Counted from the stretch's first letter, positions 37,579-49,332 are shown. The stretch is DNA of 64,000 nucleotides from Leptobrachium leishanense (GCA_009667805.1 CM019066.1:121834692-121898691), one strand, 5' to 3'. Translations and numbers: made by a program. Notes: generated from the letters alone by a model not told the origin.

Positions 37579-38496
37579 CCAAGACAGGTGTTATCAGAAA
37601 GATAACGGCCTCATATCAATGTCAGCCTTGGCTCATAATTATTGTGAAATAAAAAGGATGGAATAAAGGCATTGGCCACTTTCAAATTAGAATGCAGACA
37701 CATGCATCATTTTATTCTCTTGCCTTTCAAGTTTCGACGGATTTCCACTCCTGTGACATGACCTGTTATATACATGCCTTCATTGGGGGGATTGTGGTGG
37801 ATTCCACGATTTCACTAACGCACTATCACCAGAAGAGTTGGGTATATTACTGCAGACGGGTTGGGTGCGTTTTAGATACTCTTATCTGCAGACATGGCTT
37901 CTTTAAAAAAAATGCAAGAAAATGCCTTCTTATATTGAGGTTGTGCCAGGTGTAAATTATGTCTCCTAATCATGGAGTGTAGAATCCAATCACGAGATAT
38001 TGTTTTTCTTTAGACATATTGACCTATGCAATATGTTATTCTTTCTTATATTCAGTGGAAAACCCAAAAAGATACACAGATTAGTAAATAGTGTGTAACA
38101 TCCCCCCGCCTCATATTTACCTTCGTGATCAACAATATAAAGTAGATATAAATATAGACTATACTTCTTAACCGGTGTTTTGTTTGGGAATTTTGTGCAC
38201 GTTTTAGTTTTGATTTAAATTGCTTAATGCATCTGAAAAATACATTTAGATGTTCCCCATGTCTAATTATTTTAAAAAGGGTGTCAAACAGAATATATGA
38301 CTGCAAAAGGTTTGCAGGATAAAATGTTGAAAAATAATCGGAAAATTTTAAATTTACACAGAACTTTTTTCCGTTGCTACCTGAAGTGACATCACATATA
38401 CACAGACTAATGATATATTTTGAATCTTCTGAGTCCACTCAAAGAAGAATATATAACAGGTTTGAGATTTGCTATAGCAGAAATCAAAATAGCGTT
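37579..38496. other. Gene-free stretch, nothing recognised
   Basis: No repeat ends or coding domain recognised; the 128-codon minus-strand frame (38052-38438) is AT-rich and lacks known features. Confidence 0.45.
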
Positions 38497-38499
38497 TAA

Positions 38500-38925
38500 G
38501 GCTAGGGTCAGACTAACGCATTTTTCACGTCGTCCGTGAAAAAGTGCGTTCGAACGAATGGACTTATTTTTTCACGGAATACGCAATAGCGGTCATACGA
38601 TGCGCAGTTTCATCCGTGATTTTGTACGGATCATCAATAAAACACTTTTTGGGTCTGGACGTTATGTTGGCCGGACATTAGCAGCGTCTGACGTCTCCTA
38701 ATCACGCACACACGCCGCTAGCGGACGCAGCGCACTCTGTACGTCAGTACTAGTGGTTTCACGTTCTCGAAAAAATGCGTTTGTTTGCCGCCTGCGTTGC
38801 GCGGCCGCACTTTTGTGCGACCGTACTTCGTATATTGGCCGTCATTGCCCGGCATCTGCTGCTAGCACGGCCGTGATTATGTGCGGCTGCACGCGCGTTC
38901 GCACTGCCTCAGTCTGACCCTAGCC
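38500..38925. mobile_element. PIF/Harbinger-like MITE, copy 3
   Basis: 426 bp, starting GGCTAGGGTCAGACTAACGC and ending CAGTCTGACCCTAGCC. Flanked by TAA (38497-38499) and TTA (38926-38928). It is highly similar along its length to the copy at 61988 (for example ATTTTGTACGGATCATCAAT and CGCCGCTAGCGGACGCAGCG). The first triplet differs from the last by one base. Just beyond, 38935-38970 looks like the reversed end of a piggyBac-type repeat (ends GTGAAATGGTTAA). Confidence 0.85.
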
Positions 38926-38970
38926 TTAGTGGAATTACCAAAAAATGGTCAAAATTGGCTCAGTAGTGAA

Positions 38971-40188
38971 ATGGTTAATAGGACATTGGAATGATGATTA
39001 AACATAGGAAAAAAATATTGAAATAAATGGAATTGCTTTCTTTTTTCTCTATGTTTGAAAATGGAGATAAGTTGGCACATTAACTGGCAAAAACAGTCAA
39101 AAGACATAATTTTTTCTGAAATGTTTGTGTGTATTCAATTGTTGCAGCTTCTGCAGCACTATTTCTTCATTGGGAAGGAAGATGGTTAATCAATTCAATA
39201 AATCTAACACTTTATTTGTTTTTCTTCTTCTGTAAGTACCAAACATAAATCTCGGGACTTTCGTGTGCCGAATTTAATAGAGAATGCCATGTCCCACCTC
39301 AACAGAAGGAGTTCTATTTCCTGGGTCCAGAGAAGAAGAAAATATCAGATTTCCACTTCATTCAACCTTTTAAAACCCCTGTCACGCTTCACTGCTTTTA
39401 CAAGTCACATTCCACTGTTGTAACAAAGATTACAGGGAATCTAACAGGTAAGGCCTCAAGCAAACGCACAATACACTAGGCCGCAACACGAGGTACAATA
39501 ACCGCACAATATCTACTTGATGCCTCTGTAATTCTAACCAAAGGCCGGCAGAGAAGGCAATCTGTGATGTCCTAAGGCAAAGAATCTGTAATCAGATGCA
39601 CAACAAATAGTGTTTTTTATGAATATATACTGTATGTAGCTTGGGTAATTAAATTGTAAACATGATGGATAGCCTTTTGCTACATATGAATTTAAATGTG
39701 ATGTAAACGTCTCTCACAATTATAAATGAAATGATACCAAATCAATCTAAACTAGCATTTCCATCTATTGTGTTTACATATTAAAGGGGCATTAAAGTAC
39801 TAAGGGCGGGATGTTCAATCCCAGCAACAATGACAGTAGGAAAAAAAATCAAAAACAAACAAAAAATAAAAGATTGTGAAGAAATAAGAAAAATGTTATT
39901 GGGTAACTGGATGCTGATGCTACCTAAATCTTGGAAGAAGAAGAAAACACGTCAAAATATGGTTGTAGGGTAAGAATAAAAATTGTTTATTTGACAAATA
40001 AAAAGAATTATAAACAATATTTTCATATCGTATGTATTAAAACTAATGCTAGTTTCACGTGATACAAATGGTAAGTGCCACACAACGCGCCGTGGCCACC
40101 TCAACTCCAACGCTACACCAGTAAATAGTGGTTTCCCCCACACCATGCAATAGAACAAAATTGTAACGTATCTGGTAAGCGCAAAATG
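38971..40188. other. Gene-free stretch, nothing recognised
   Basis: Ordinary AT-rich sequence. No element ends or coding domain. The minus-strand frames at 39952-40320 have no family features. Confidence 0.45.
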
Positions 40189-40562
40189 AATTGCTATGGA
40201 GTTGGGATGTCTCATACAGGTCCGTAGCACAACATGTGATATAAAAAAGAAGCAAATACAAAGATCATGGAGCAATATTGCAATGTATATAATTAGCAAT
40301 GTGATAAGTATCAGTTCCACTCACAAGAGTAGAGCCCTGTCACTGACTCAGAGTGGGACCTCGCCTTTGGGTGATTTTTCTTCCTCCTTGTTTGCAGGTG
40401 ACCCCCACCTTGCGCATGAAACGATCTTCAATATCTCATTATAAGTGAAATCATGGAGAGAGAGTATGTATTTCTCTATCTTTCCCTCCATGATTTCACT
40501 TCTAATGAGATATTGAAGATCTGTGTGAGGACCTGTGTGAGACATCCCAACTCCATAGCAAT
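40189..40562. mobile_element. Palindromic MITE-like element with two nested inverted repeats
   Basis: The outer arms (40189-40222 and 40529-40562) are nearly perfect inverted copies: AATTGCTATGGAGTTGGGAT on the left and its complement ending CTCCATAGCAATT on the right. An inner hairpin (about 40422-40522) has arms containing GATCTTCAATATCTCATTA and TAATGAGATATTGAAGATC. No target duplication is obvious and nothing is encoded. The superfamily is unknown. Confidence 0.65.
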
Positions 40563-41208
40563 TAATTGAGAACCGGTGTCTCCATGGTCTCCATGGAAGG
40601 AGTTCTGACAAGATTTACAGGCTTTCAGAACAAAACCTGTATTCCGTATTTCTTTATTGACAGCAGTTAATCATAAATTTGTAGAATTATGTTAATATCA
40701 AGAAAAAAAATACATTGTGTTCCTGTGCTGTTTGCTCCACCTGTTTAGCTACAGTTAATCCACGTCATTGTGCAAATATTTGTCCAACAATAGGTTCTAC
40801 AATAATAGGCTCTAGGATGCAAACGTGACCAGAACGTGCACCTCAAGTTCTTGAACAACTAAACTCCAAATATGTAAACAATATTCCATGCTTGCGTTAC
40901 CCATACCTATCCAATTAAAATCTTAACCCAAAGAAAAACCCCAGAAACTAAAGTCAAATCATTAGCCAAATGGAGGATATATAATGTATATAACCAGAAT
41001 GTATAAGATCTCGTGCTAAAAGTCAGGCACCCCTTTATTAAACCTTGAGGAAAAAGTACGTGTTCATGTGCCTATCCCGAAAAATTGCCTTTTCACCCTG
41101 GCAAAAGCAGAAAGGTTCATCCTTATCAGATCTGTGATGTTCTGTTTCCATTGACTGTCACAACCCCAATTTTTTTTTATAATGGAATAAAGACAACAGG
41201 GGCCCGAT
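40563..41208. other. Gene-free stretch, nothing recognised
   Basis: No element ends or coding domain seen. Confidence 0.45.
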
Positions 41209-41834
41209 TCCAACTGGCTCCCAAAGAAGCATGACGGTTAGGAAGAAAGTCTGCGCGATGCTATTCCAACACAGAAATTCTATAGGCCTCTTGGCACGGA
41301 ATAGCTCTGAAGCATAGACTTATAAATGTACCAGTGCAAAGCACCACCGCGAGTATCAGCTCATGGAGTCCATGGAGAGCTGCGCGTCCCTGTGCAAGCT
41401 CGAATGTGCAAGGACTGCGGAAGGAGACGCGGAGGGACATGGGAACTATTTATTCCCATTCTCACGCTGCTCACAGCCAGAGGAAGTGATGGATCCCTCT
41501 GCACCATGGGAGGTCAGGCAAGTATGGGATTTTTTGGAGGGCTTAAATGAATGTAGTAACAGTCTTAAAAGACTTTATTAATTTACTGAATACCGTTTGG
41601 GTTAGATAAGGACGAGCTATGCTGGAATAGTTCGTTCTCTAGGGAAACGCAAATTCACGTCTCCAATGCAAAGTATAGGCGACATTAATTTATAGTGAGC
41701 TCACGCAATAACTGAGGAGCAAGCAGGACTTGCATCTGTTCCATTATATAGGGACGGTTTTACGTTATCATCTGGCGCAACAAATACTCCACGCGCCACA
41801 GGTTTGCTTATAGACACGGTTGAAATCGGGCCCC
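41209..41834. mobile_element. MITE-like element with GGGGCCCGATT ends
   Basis: Inverted ends GGGGCCCGATTCCAACTGG (left, 41209) and GGGGCCCGATTTCAACCG (minus strand from 41834) frame 626 bp. Short sub-terminal matches continue inward (the GCGC-containing words near 41260 and 41790). Flanking bases do not show a clear duplication, so the superfamily is left open. The open frames inside overlap in two frames and are not credible genes. Confidence 0.55.
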
Positions 41835-43158
41835 AGATGTTTTTACGGCCTGGCCACACCATTTTACCATGTAGTAGTCCAGATTGAGGTTTATTTTGCA
41901 TATAAAATAAAATCTTAAAAAAAAAATTCACATGGCCATTCCTCATGCCTATGTCCCCAGCCCCGAAGAAGAAAGGTTTATCCAATCACTTTACTGTAGA
42001 TGAAAACAATAGGAATGTGCTTTATCACTGTAATCTGCCGAGCAGGTTGAGCACTCTGTATTGGTTGACCTCTAGCAGTCTACAGCTCCTCAATCAATAA
42101 ACAGAGCCGAGTTAGTAATGCCATCAGCCAACAATCAAAGGGAAGGAGTGGCTTTTGTAGACATACGAAAAACCATACACCCAAAGATTCATAATTTTAC
42201 AAAAGAATAAACACTAAATAGTTTTTATCCCTCCAAGAATTTGACACAATCATTTATCTAAAATTACTAAAACACAAAAGTAGTATTTTTTTTCATTTAT
42301 GAAGATTTCCTGTAGACACAGACCTAAATGCGAAGCAGCAGGAAAGCCAATAGAACACTAGGTTCCAGCAGAAGAGGTCCTGTTACAGTTATGAAAACTT
42401 TGAGGAGATCTCCCTTAGGATTGTGTGTTTCATTTTGGAGATCCTATCGACAAAAGGATATTACTCTCTACGTGAGATATTAAAGGAACGTCAAGGTTTT
42501 ATTTGACCAGCGTCCAAGTAAAATTTTTCAAAATGGGACAAATACAAAGGAAATGGGAAAGGACAACATTGTGGGTCTTAAGTATTCTGCAGTTTCTAAG
42601 TATGGAGCAATCAGAAGAAGTTTCTAATTAATTCCCTGCCGATTGCTCAACTTTACAAAGGCACTTCATGCATAACCATAAGTAAAATAAGTTTTTTAAA
42701 AAATATATCACTATACAGCTCAAGATGTCAATTCTTCTAGAGAGCAGCAATACAAAATATATGTATATTCTCTTGTGAAAATCTTTTTCATAATACAAGT
42801 GCAGGGAACCTTTACACACCAGACCTTGGTCTATTTTGGTTTCATTAATCATTAGACACAATTAATGTGCTGCCTTCCTGTGTTATTGCTTTGACATTTA
42901 TTAATGCTGATGTCAAAGGAAACTTTGCAATTATCACAGAACATTCTTTTTCGCTCGTCTGATACCGCGCCTGAGTTTATAAAATGTGTGCTCATACATA
43001 CATTATTTTATGTATGAGAACACATTGAACTGTTCATATATGTATGAACACACAATATTTTGCAATCGTATGCATACATTGTATTGATAGCAAACATAAG
43101 AGCTGCAGACAATGGAGGATTAGAGATAGAAATATAGACTAGACTAAATTCCCATTTA
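41835..43158. other. Gene-free stretch
   Basis: No transposon ends or coding domain seen. The part 42870-42975 (CTTTGACATTTATTAATGC, ATGTCAAAGG, CTTTGCAATTATCACAG) is non-repetitive and could be conserved non-coding DNA, but this is only an impression. Confidence 0.4.
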
Positions 43159-44970
43159 GTTATTATTATTATTATTATTATTCTTTATTTATAAAGCGCC
43201 AGCATATTCCGCAGCGCTGTACAATAAACACAGTATAGACAGGGTTACAATACATTGAACAACATTTGACAAACAGTACAGGAGGAGATGAGGGCCCTAT
43301 TCCCGTAGGAACTCACAATCTGGGAGGGTTGGGGTTGGAAACAGGAGGAGAGGACTGTAAGGTGAGAGTGATTGATGGTTGCGTCAGTGAGTTGGGTGGT
43401 AGGCTTCCCTAAATAAGAACGTTTTAAGGGAGCGTTTGAAGGAAGAAAAGTTAGGGGAAAGTCTGACAGTACGAGGGAGAGCGTTCCAGAGAGTGGGGGC
43501 TGCGCGTGAGAAATCCTGCAGTCTATCATGGGAAGAGGTGATGCGGGGAGAAGCTAGGCGCAGGTCACTGTTTGACCTTAGGGAGCGGGCTGGGGTGTAT
43601 TTGGTAATTAGTGAGGACAGGTAGTGGGGAGCTGAGTTAGTGAGGGTTTTGTAGGTAAGGATAAGGATTTTGAACTTAACTCTGCAGTGGATGGGGAGCC
43701 AGTGAAGGGACTCGCAGAGGGGAGTGGCAGAGACAGAGCGGCGGGTGAGGTGAATTAGCCTGGCAGAGGCGTTCAGGATGGATTGTAGGGGGGAGAGGCG
43801 GGACAGAGGGAGGCCAGATAAGAGATTATTGCAGTAGTCGAGTCGGGAGATTACCAGGGCGTGTATGAGTTGTTTTGTGGTGACAGCGGTAAGAAATGGC
43901 CGAATTCTGTAAATATTACGCAGTTGGTATCGGCAGGAGGAGGAAAGAGACTTGATGTGGGGGATGAAGGAAAGAGCAGAGTCAAGTGTAACTCCAAGAC
44001 AGCGAACTTGGTTTGATGGGGAAATGGTGATACCCTCCACCGTGATAGAGAAGTCAGGAGGTGGGGAGGCATTGGTGGGAGGAATAAGTAGGAGTTCAGT
44101 CTTTGACATGTTGATCTTTAGGTGGTGGGAGGCCATCCAGGAGGAGATGCCAGATAAACAGTCACTGACTTTTGAAAGGACAGGGGGAGAGAGATCAGGG
44201 GTAGAGAGGTAGATCTGAGTGTCATCAGCGTAGAGGTGGTAATTGAAGCCAAAGCTGTTGATGATTTTGCCCAGGGAGGAGGTGTAGATGGAAAAGAGCA
44301 GAGGACCAGGGACAGAGCCTTGAGGTACACCAACAGATAGAGGCAATGAGGAGGAGGAGTTACCAGCAAAGGACACACAGAAGGACCTGTTGGATAAATA
44401 GGATTCGACCCAAGCGAGTGCAGTGTCACCGAGACCCAGAGAGTTGAGGGTCTGTAGAAGGAGGGGGTGGTCAACAGTGTCAAAAGCAGCCAAGAGGTCG
44501 AGCAGGATGAGAATAGAATAGTGGCCGTGTTTTTTAGCAGTTAGGAGGTCGTTGGTGACTTTGGTGAGGACAGTTTCAGTTGAGTGTAGGGGATGGAAGC
44601 CAGATTGCAGGGGGTCAAGTAGTGAATTGGAGGACAGGAAGAGGGAGAGGCGGTTGAAGACTAGTTTTTCTAAGAGCTTTGATGTGAAGGGAAGCAGGGA
44701 TACAGGGCGGTAGTTGGATGGAGAGTTGGGATCGAGGGATGGTTTCTTTAGTAAAGGGGTAACTACCGCGTGTTTGAAGGCGGATGGAAAGGAGCCAGTG
44801 GAGAGAGATAGGTTGAAGATGTGTGTGAGAGCAGGGGTGAGGGAGGAGGAGAGGGGAGGAATTAGATGTGAGGGAATGGGGTCGAGCGGGCACGTGGTGA
44901 GATGTGAGGAGGACAATAAGGAATTGACTTCCTCCTCAGTGGCTGGGAGGAAGCGGCAGAGGGTGGCAAT
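43159..44970 (-). mobile_element. L2-type LINE, 5'-truncated, 1.8 kb
   Basis: Minus-strand element with an (ATT)n tail at 43159-43181, then the plus-strand CTTTATTTATAAAGCGCCAG and CCGCAGCGCTGTACAATA, the 3' end shared with the copy at 23131. The 5' truncation point is near 44966-44970, where ORF sequence passes into AT-rich flank. It retains reverse transcriptase and the C-terminal region but no endonuclease. No certain target duplication was found. Confidence 0.85.
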
Positions 44971-44976
44971 AAACAT
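43384..44976 (-). pseudogene. 5'-truncated L2 ORF2, open for 530 codons
   Basis: The protein would be the LINE polyprotein that nicks target DNA and copies LINE RNA into it. This part starts within the linker ([14 protein letters not shown]) and includes reverse transcriptase blocks: [49 protein letters not shown] and the catalytic YADD at residues 249-252 (44221-44232). The C-terminal region ends [10 protein letters not shown]. The frame has no stop or shift over 530 codons, which points to a young insertion. The first few residues (MFI) come from flanking DNA. The endonuclease is missing, so it could not mobilise itself. Confidence 0.85.
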
Positions 44977-45559
44977 CTTTTATTTAACCACTGAACTGCT
45001 GGAACTTTAGTATCAGTAAGTATATTAGCAAACACATCTAATTAGTACAACTTTGTATAAATTATCTCTAAAGCACTTGAATTTAGAGAACGATCCACAA
45101 ATATATTGGTTCTGGACCTCAGATAGGGAGTCAGGAATACATGTGTACACTTGTGTAATGGTTCCTTTCTAATCAAACACTTTCACTTCGCAATATTTCA
45201 GCTTATCTTAACACCCCTTTAGCAATTAAAACGTATAAAGCATTGCAACACGTGCTTCTATGCATTATATAAATATGTGATTATAAATAAGGCTCATTTG
45301 TTTAAATGCGTGAATATCGAGAAAACGTGCAGATATTGTCCAAAACATTCTAGGTGTCCTCTTGCTCCTTCTCAAAGATAAAATTCAGTGTGGAAGTTCT
45401 AAAAAGCTTTTGAAAACTCATGTTGGTAAACAAAACGTTTGCCAACCATAACTTTTTATGGGGCTCATTAGGTTGCCCTGAGTTAACAGTATTTTTGTAT
45501 TTTTCTTTCCCAAAAAACTTTAAATTAAAAGTTTTGTTATCAATGAAGGCAAACCCCCT
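44977..45559. other. Gene-free stretch, nothing recognised
   Basis: AT-rich sequence between two LINEs. No ends or domains seen. Confidence 0.5.
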
Positions 45560-45847
45560 CTGATCTTATGTGTCTTTTTTGGTTTTTTTTATTTTTTTAT
45601 TTATTTCTCTCTCAGCAAGCATTCTTACGTCGCTTCCCCACCCATCAGACCCAGGCAGCAACTCACTCTGGTTTCTCCTGGACTTTGTTCCCACCCTACC
45701 CTCCCCTCACCCACCCACCCCACAGTTTTCATTTGATTTATACCCTCCTATCACACTCCTTACACAGCTGCAATACATTCCCTCATTAAATCCCTGCTTG
45801 CTCTACTCTCGCCCACCCAACTACTCTCACCCCCACCTTTCTCTATA

Positions 45848-47311
45848 ATGTATATACCACTACTACTTCTCTTTTCTCTCGCCTCCCTTCTCTCCAAAGC
45901 TACCCTCACCCTCTATACACCTTTCCAATTGCCCCAGGATGGAAATCAAGTCCCTATACACCCCAGCCTACTTGGTTCTTCTAACCTGTCAGCTGAGTGC
46001 TGGTGGAGAGTACTAAAGTCCAGCCCTCCTACCCCCACACAGAGATTTAATACTGTGCAATTACAGTATCACCAAAAGAAAACTCTGTCCAAATTTCTAT
46101 TCATTCTGCTACTTTCCCTGGCAAACGATGTGGAATCTAACCCTGGTCCTATAGGTGACACAACCTTTAGTCTCCCCACTAAAAAAGGCCTCTCATTTGT
46201 GCACTGTAACATCCGGAGTTTACTCCCTAAATTGGATGAGCTTCAGGCTTGGTGTTGCTATTACAAACCCAAAGTCCTTGTGCTCACAGAGTCGTGGTTA
46301 ACCCCAAAAGTACCAGACTCTGCCATATCAATACAGGGGTATTCATGTTATAGAAAAGACAGAGCAAAGAGAGGAGGGGGAATTGTTATTTATGTTGAGG
46401 AGTCCATAAAGTTCACCCCCTTACAGACTTCTAGCTCTCCTGTCACCTTTGATTTCCTCTCTGGTATAATTGAGATCCCATTCAGTAAATCTATCATTGT
46501 TGCTGGGTTGTATCGTCCACCGAGCTCTCCAGTGCACTCCCTCTCTGACATATCTCAAATCCTTAATAACCTACTTGCCCAAAACCAAAAAAGTGAACTG
46601 CTGGTCCTTGGCGATTTTAATACAGATTGGCTAAATCCTAAAAACAATAAACACTGCACACTATTTAAAACTTTGCAGCTAACTCAATTAATCTCCTCCC
46701 CCACTCGCATTAATATGAAAAGCCCTAACCATACCTTGCTGGACTGGATTCTCTCCTCATCTCCTGATAGAATACAGGAGGCAGGCGTTCTTGCTAATAG
46801 CTTTAGTGACCATTGTCTAGTGTATTGCGTGCGCAAAATAAAGGCCTTGAAATCTCCCCCAAAGGTAATAACCACCAGGTCTTTCAAGAAATTTATTCTT
46901 GAATCCTTCCTAAGTGATCTCATGCAGCTCCCCTGGTACAGGCTAAACCTAATCCCAGACCTAGACTGTGCAGTTGAATACTTTCAGTCTGAGCTCCTGC
47001 AAGTCTGGAATTCCCATGCCCCGCTGCGTAAAGTGCGAGTAAAAGGGGCCCATCTCCCCTGGGTTACAGCTGACCTCACGCATATGTACCAGTTTAGAGA
47101 CTCCCTGTGGTCAAAGTTCAAGAGTACTGGATCCATGAACGATCACTGTGAATACCGAAAATGCCGGAATGAATGCACAAAAGAAACAAAAATGGCTAAA
47201 GCCCAATACTTCAATGAAAATTTAAACAATAACATATCAAACCCCAGAAATTTTTGGAAAATCATAAGTAACATACAAGCACCCCCAGCCACTCCCAACC
47301 AGCTGCTTTAA
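45848..47311 (+). CDS. LINE ORF N-terminal part: hydrophobic leader, 2A motif, AP endonuclease
   Basis: This 487-residue frame would encode the target-nicking part of a LINE protein. Residues 1-18 (MYIPLLLLFSLASLLSKA) are hydrophobic and signal-peptide-like. Residues 83-101 read FLFILLLSLANDVESNPGP, with D94, V95, E96, N98, P99, G100, P101 matching the 2A ribosome-skipping consensus DxExNPGP. Known 2A peptides separate G and P during translation, which would release a 100-residue leader. Residues from 116 are an APE-type endonuclease: N121 (HCNIRSL), E148 (LTESWL), YRPP at 222-225, GDFN at 255-258 and SDH at 320-322, all catalytic landmarks present. The stop at 47309-47311 precedes a frame change into reverse transcriptase. 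The start is the first Met and is not proven. Confidence 0.8.
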   Translation: MYIPLLLLFSLASLLSKATLTLYTPFQLPQDGNQVPIHPSLLGSSNLSAECWWRVLKSSPPTPTQRFNTVQLQYHQKKTLSKFLFILLLSLANDVESNPGPIGDTTFSLPTKKGLSFVHCNIRSLLPKLDELQAWCCYYKPKVLVLTESWLTPKVPDSAISIQGYSCYRKDRAKRGGGIVIYVEESIKFTPLQTSSSPVTFDFLSGIIEIPFSKSIIVAGLYRPPSSPVHSLSDISQILNNLLAQNQKSELLVLGDFNTDWLNPKNNKHCTLFKTLQLTQLISSPTRINMKSPNHTLLDWILSSSPDRIQEAGVLANSFSDHCLVYCVRKIKALKSPPKVITTRSFKKFILESFLSDLMQLPWYRLNLIPDLDCAVEYFQSELLQVWNSHAPLRKVRVKGAHLPWVTADLTHMYQFRDSLWSKFKSTGSMNDHCEYRKCRNECTKETKMAKAQYFNENLNNNISNPRNFWKIISNIQAPPATPNQLL

Positions 47312-47409
47312 AAGTAAACAACCAAACTGTACAACACCCCCTAGATGTAGCAAATGCTTTTAATAATTATTTGTTGGATGCGCCACCACCCTCATTGCTA
47401 AGCTAGGAA

Positions 47410-49062
47410 ATGAAACGCAATCAGAAAGGCCGCACGAAGGTCAGGACCCACCAACAGTGCAAAAACCCCATAACCCAGACCTATTCAGTTTTTAGGCCTG
47501 TGCCTGTCAGTGCCATCACTAAACTTCTCCGTAACCAAAAAATGAAATACCAGTCTGGACCTGATCAAATGCCAGCAATGCTGCTGAAAATCAGTGCACC
47601 AGCAATTGCTAAACCTGTCGCAACCCTGATTAATGAATCACTGGCGACTGGATACATACCCATACTCTGGAAGACTGCAAGGGTGGTACCTATCCATAAG
47701 AGTGGAGACAATACTTTGGTATCCAACTACCGCCCAATATCACTGCTCCCTGTAATGTCAAAAATTCTGGAAAAATGTGTCTACACTCAATTACGTGATT
47801 ATTATCAGTATCAGAACTATTTAACCCCAGATCAATCAGGCTTTCGTCCAAACCATTCAACTACAACTGCCCTTTTAAAAGTTTGTAATGATATCCAAGC
47901 GGGCATGGAACAAGGAAATCTAACTGGAGCCATCTTCCTTGACTTTGCCAAGGCTTTTGACACAGTAGACCATGGCATCCTATTACAAAAACTTAAAAAC
48001 TCTGGTATTGGTGATAGTACGTTAACCTGGTTCCAATCATATGTGTCTGACAGGTCTCAATTTGTGTCCATTTCTGACAGCACTTCCCTTCCCCTCCCAG
48101 TCACGTGCGGTGTACCCCAAGGCTCGATACTTGGCCCCCTGCTATTCACAATATTCATAAACGATCTGCCCAATGTCTGCAAAGCTTCAACTGTACACAT
48201 GTACGCAGACGACACGGTAATCTATACCAGCAAACCAAATCTCCCGCAGCTGGAGGCCGTGCTGCAAGAAGAATTCACAGGGGTAGAAAAGTGGATAGCA
48301 AGTAACAAACTTTTTCTAAATACTGACAAAACGGTTACAATGCTCTTTGGAACAAAACCTAAACTACACAAATTGCAAACACCCCATCTATGTGTTGGGA
48401 CAAAATCAAACGGCACACTGACCACAGTCACCTCTCTCAAATACCTAGGTATGTGGTTAGACCCTAATCTATCTTTTGGGCCCCCACATCGAAAAACTCT
48501 CATCTAAACTTTACCCCAAACTAGGTGCCCTGTACAGAAACAAATCCTGCCTGAGCCCCGCGGTAAGAAAGCAGATAGTACAACAAATGCTTATGCCAGC
48601 CATTGAATACGGAGATGTAGTGTATGCAGCCGCCCCGCAAACACACCTCCAGAAACTTACTACATTGTATAACTCATTCTGTCGCTTTGTGCTACAATGT
48701 AACTACATGACCCACCATTGTGACATGTTAAAAGAACTAAACTGGCCATCGCTGGACTCTAGACGCACCCTTCACCTTTCCAACCTGGTGTTTAAGAGCT
48801 TTTCTGGGAAGCTACCACCCTACCTGAATATGCTGCTTCCCCAGCAGTTCCCTCATCCTATAACCTCAGATCCAGGACCAGGACCTTACTTGCAATACCG
48901 CAATACAAAAAGAAAATGGCTCGATCCGCATTTTCCTACAGAGCACCGCAAATATGGAATAACCTCCCAGACGCCGTCAAATCTTCCCCCAGTCTAAAGT
49001 CCCTTAAGAGCTCCCTATTAGCATACCTCAATACAGAATGCACCTGTAAACATGTAACATAA
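47410..49062 (+). pseudogene. LINE reverse transcriptase and C-terminal region, frameshifted
   Basis: The first part (47410-48507, 365 residues) holds the linker and reverse transcriptase: SGPDQMPAMLLK, SNYRPISLLPVMSKILEK, LDFAKAFDTVDHGILL, CGVPQGSILGPLLF and the catalytic YADD at 48202-48213 (residues 265-268). Near 48480-48500 the frame shifts (shortly after YLGMWLDPNLSF) into 48476-48997, with LPPYLNMLLP. Another shift near 48910 restores APQIWNNLPDAVKSSPSLKS, ending at TAA 49060-49062. It should be continuous with the endonuclease frame upstream; the shift lies between about 47290 and 47420. The catalytic motifs are intact but the chain is broken. Confidence 0.85.
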
Positions 49063-49332
49063 TGACTACATTTCCTCCATATTTATTTTTCTGTTAATCT
49101 GTATATTTGGTCCTGTGTTAATATCTTGCATTTACTATTTTGTATTTCTGTAACCACTCAATGTTCTCGAACCCAGGACATACTTGAAAACGAGAGAAAT
49201 CTCAATGTATCCTTCCTGGTAAAATCCTTTATAAATAAATAAAAATAAATAAATAAATAGTAGGTATCAACGCTGATATCCAAAATATTAACAAATTGTG
49301 TGCCTGAATGTATCAGTAAATGTAATCAAGAT

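Larger units (their letters stand above)
45560..49260 (+). mobile_element. LINE of the L2/CR1 group with 2A-type motif, nearly complete
   Basis: A 3.7-kb plus-strand non-LTR retrotransposon: a CT-rich 5' part (about 45560-45847), an endonuclease frame, a reverse transcriptase frame and a 3' tail with AAATAAATAAATAAAT at 49232-49258. The tail (49171-49232) is the one found on the SINE family. The 5' border is approximate. Two or three frameshifts break the coding region, so the copy is dead, but nearly all domains are present. It is a different family from the L2 copies at 23131 and 43159, with different 3' ends and protein sequence. Confidence 0.85.

Noticed and set aside
45568..45848. Two overlapping frames rich in Ser, Pro and Leu before the LINE ORF
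   Set aside because: They result from the CT-rich 5' region of the LINE; no ORF1-type domain (zinc knuckle, RRM or coiled coil) is visible.
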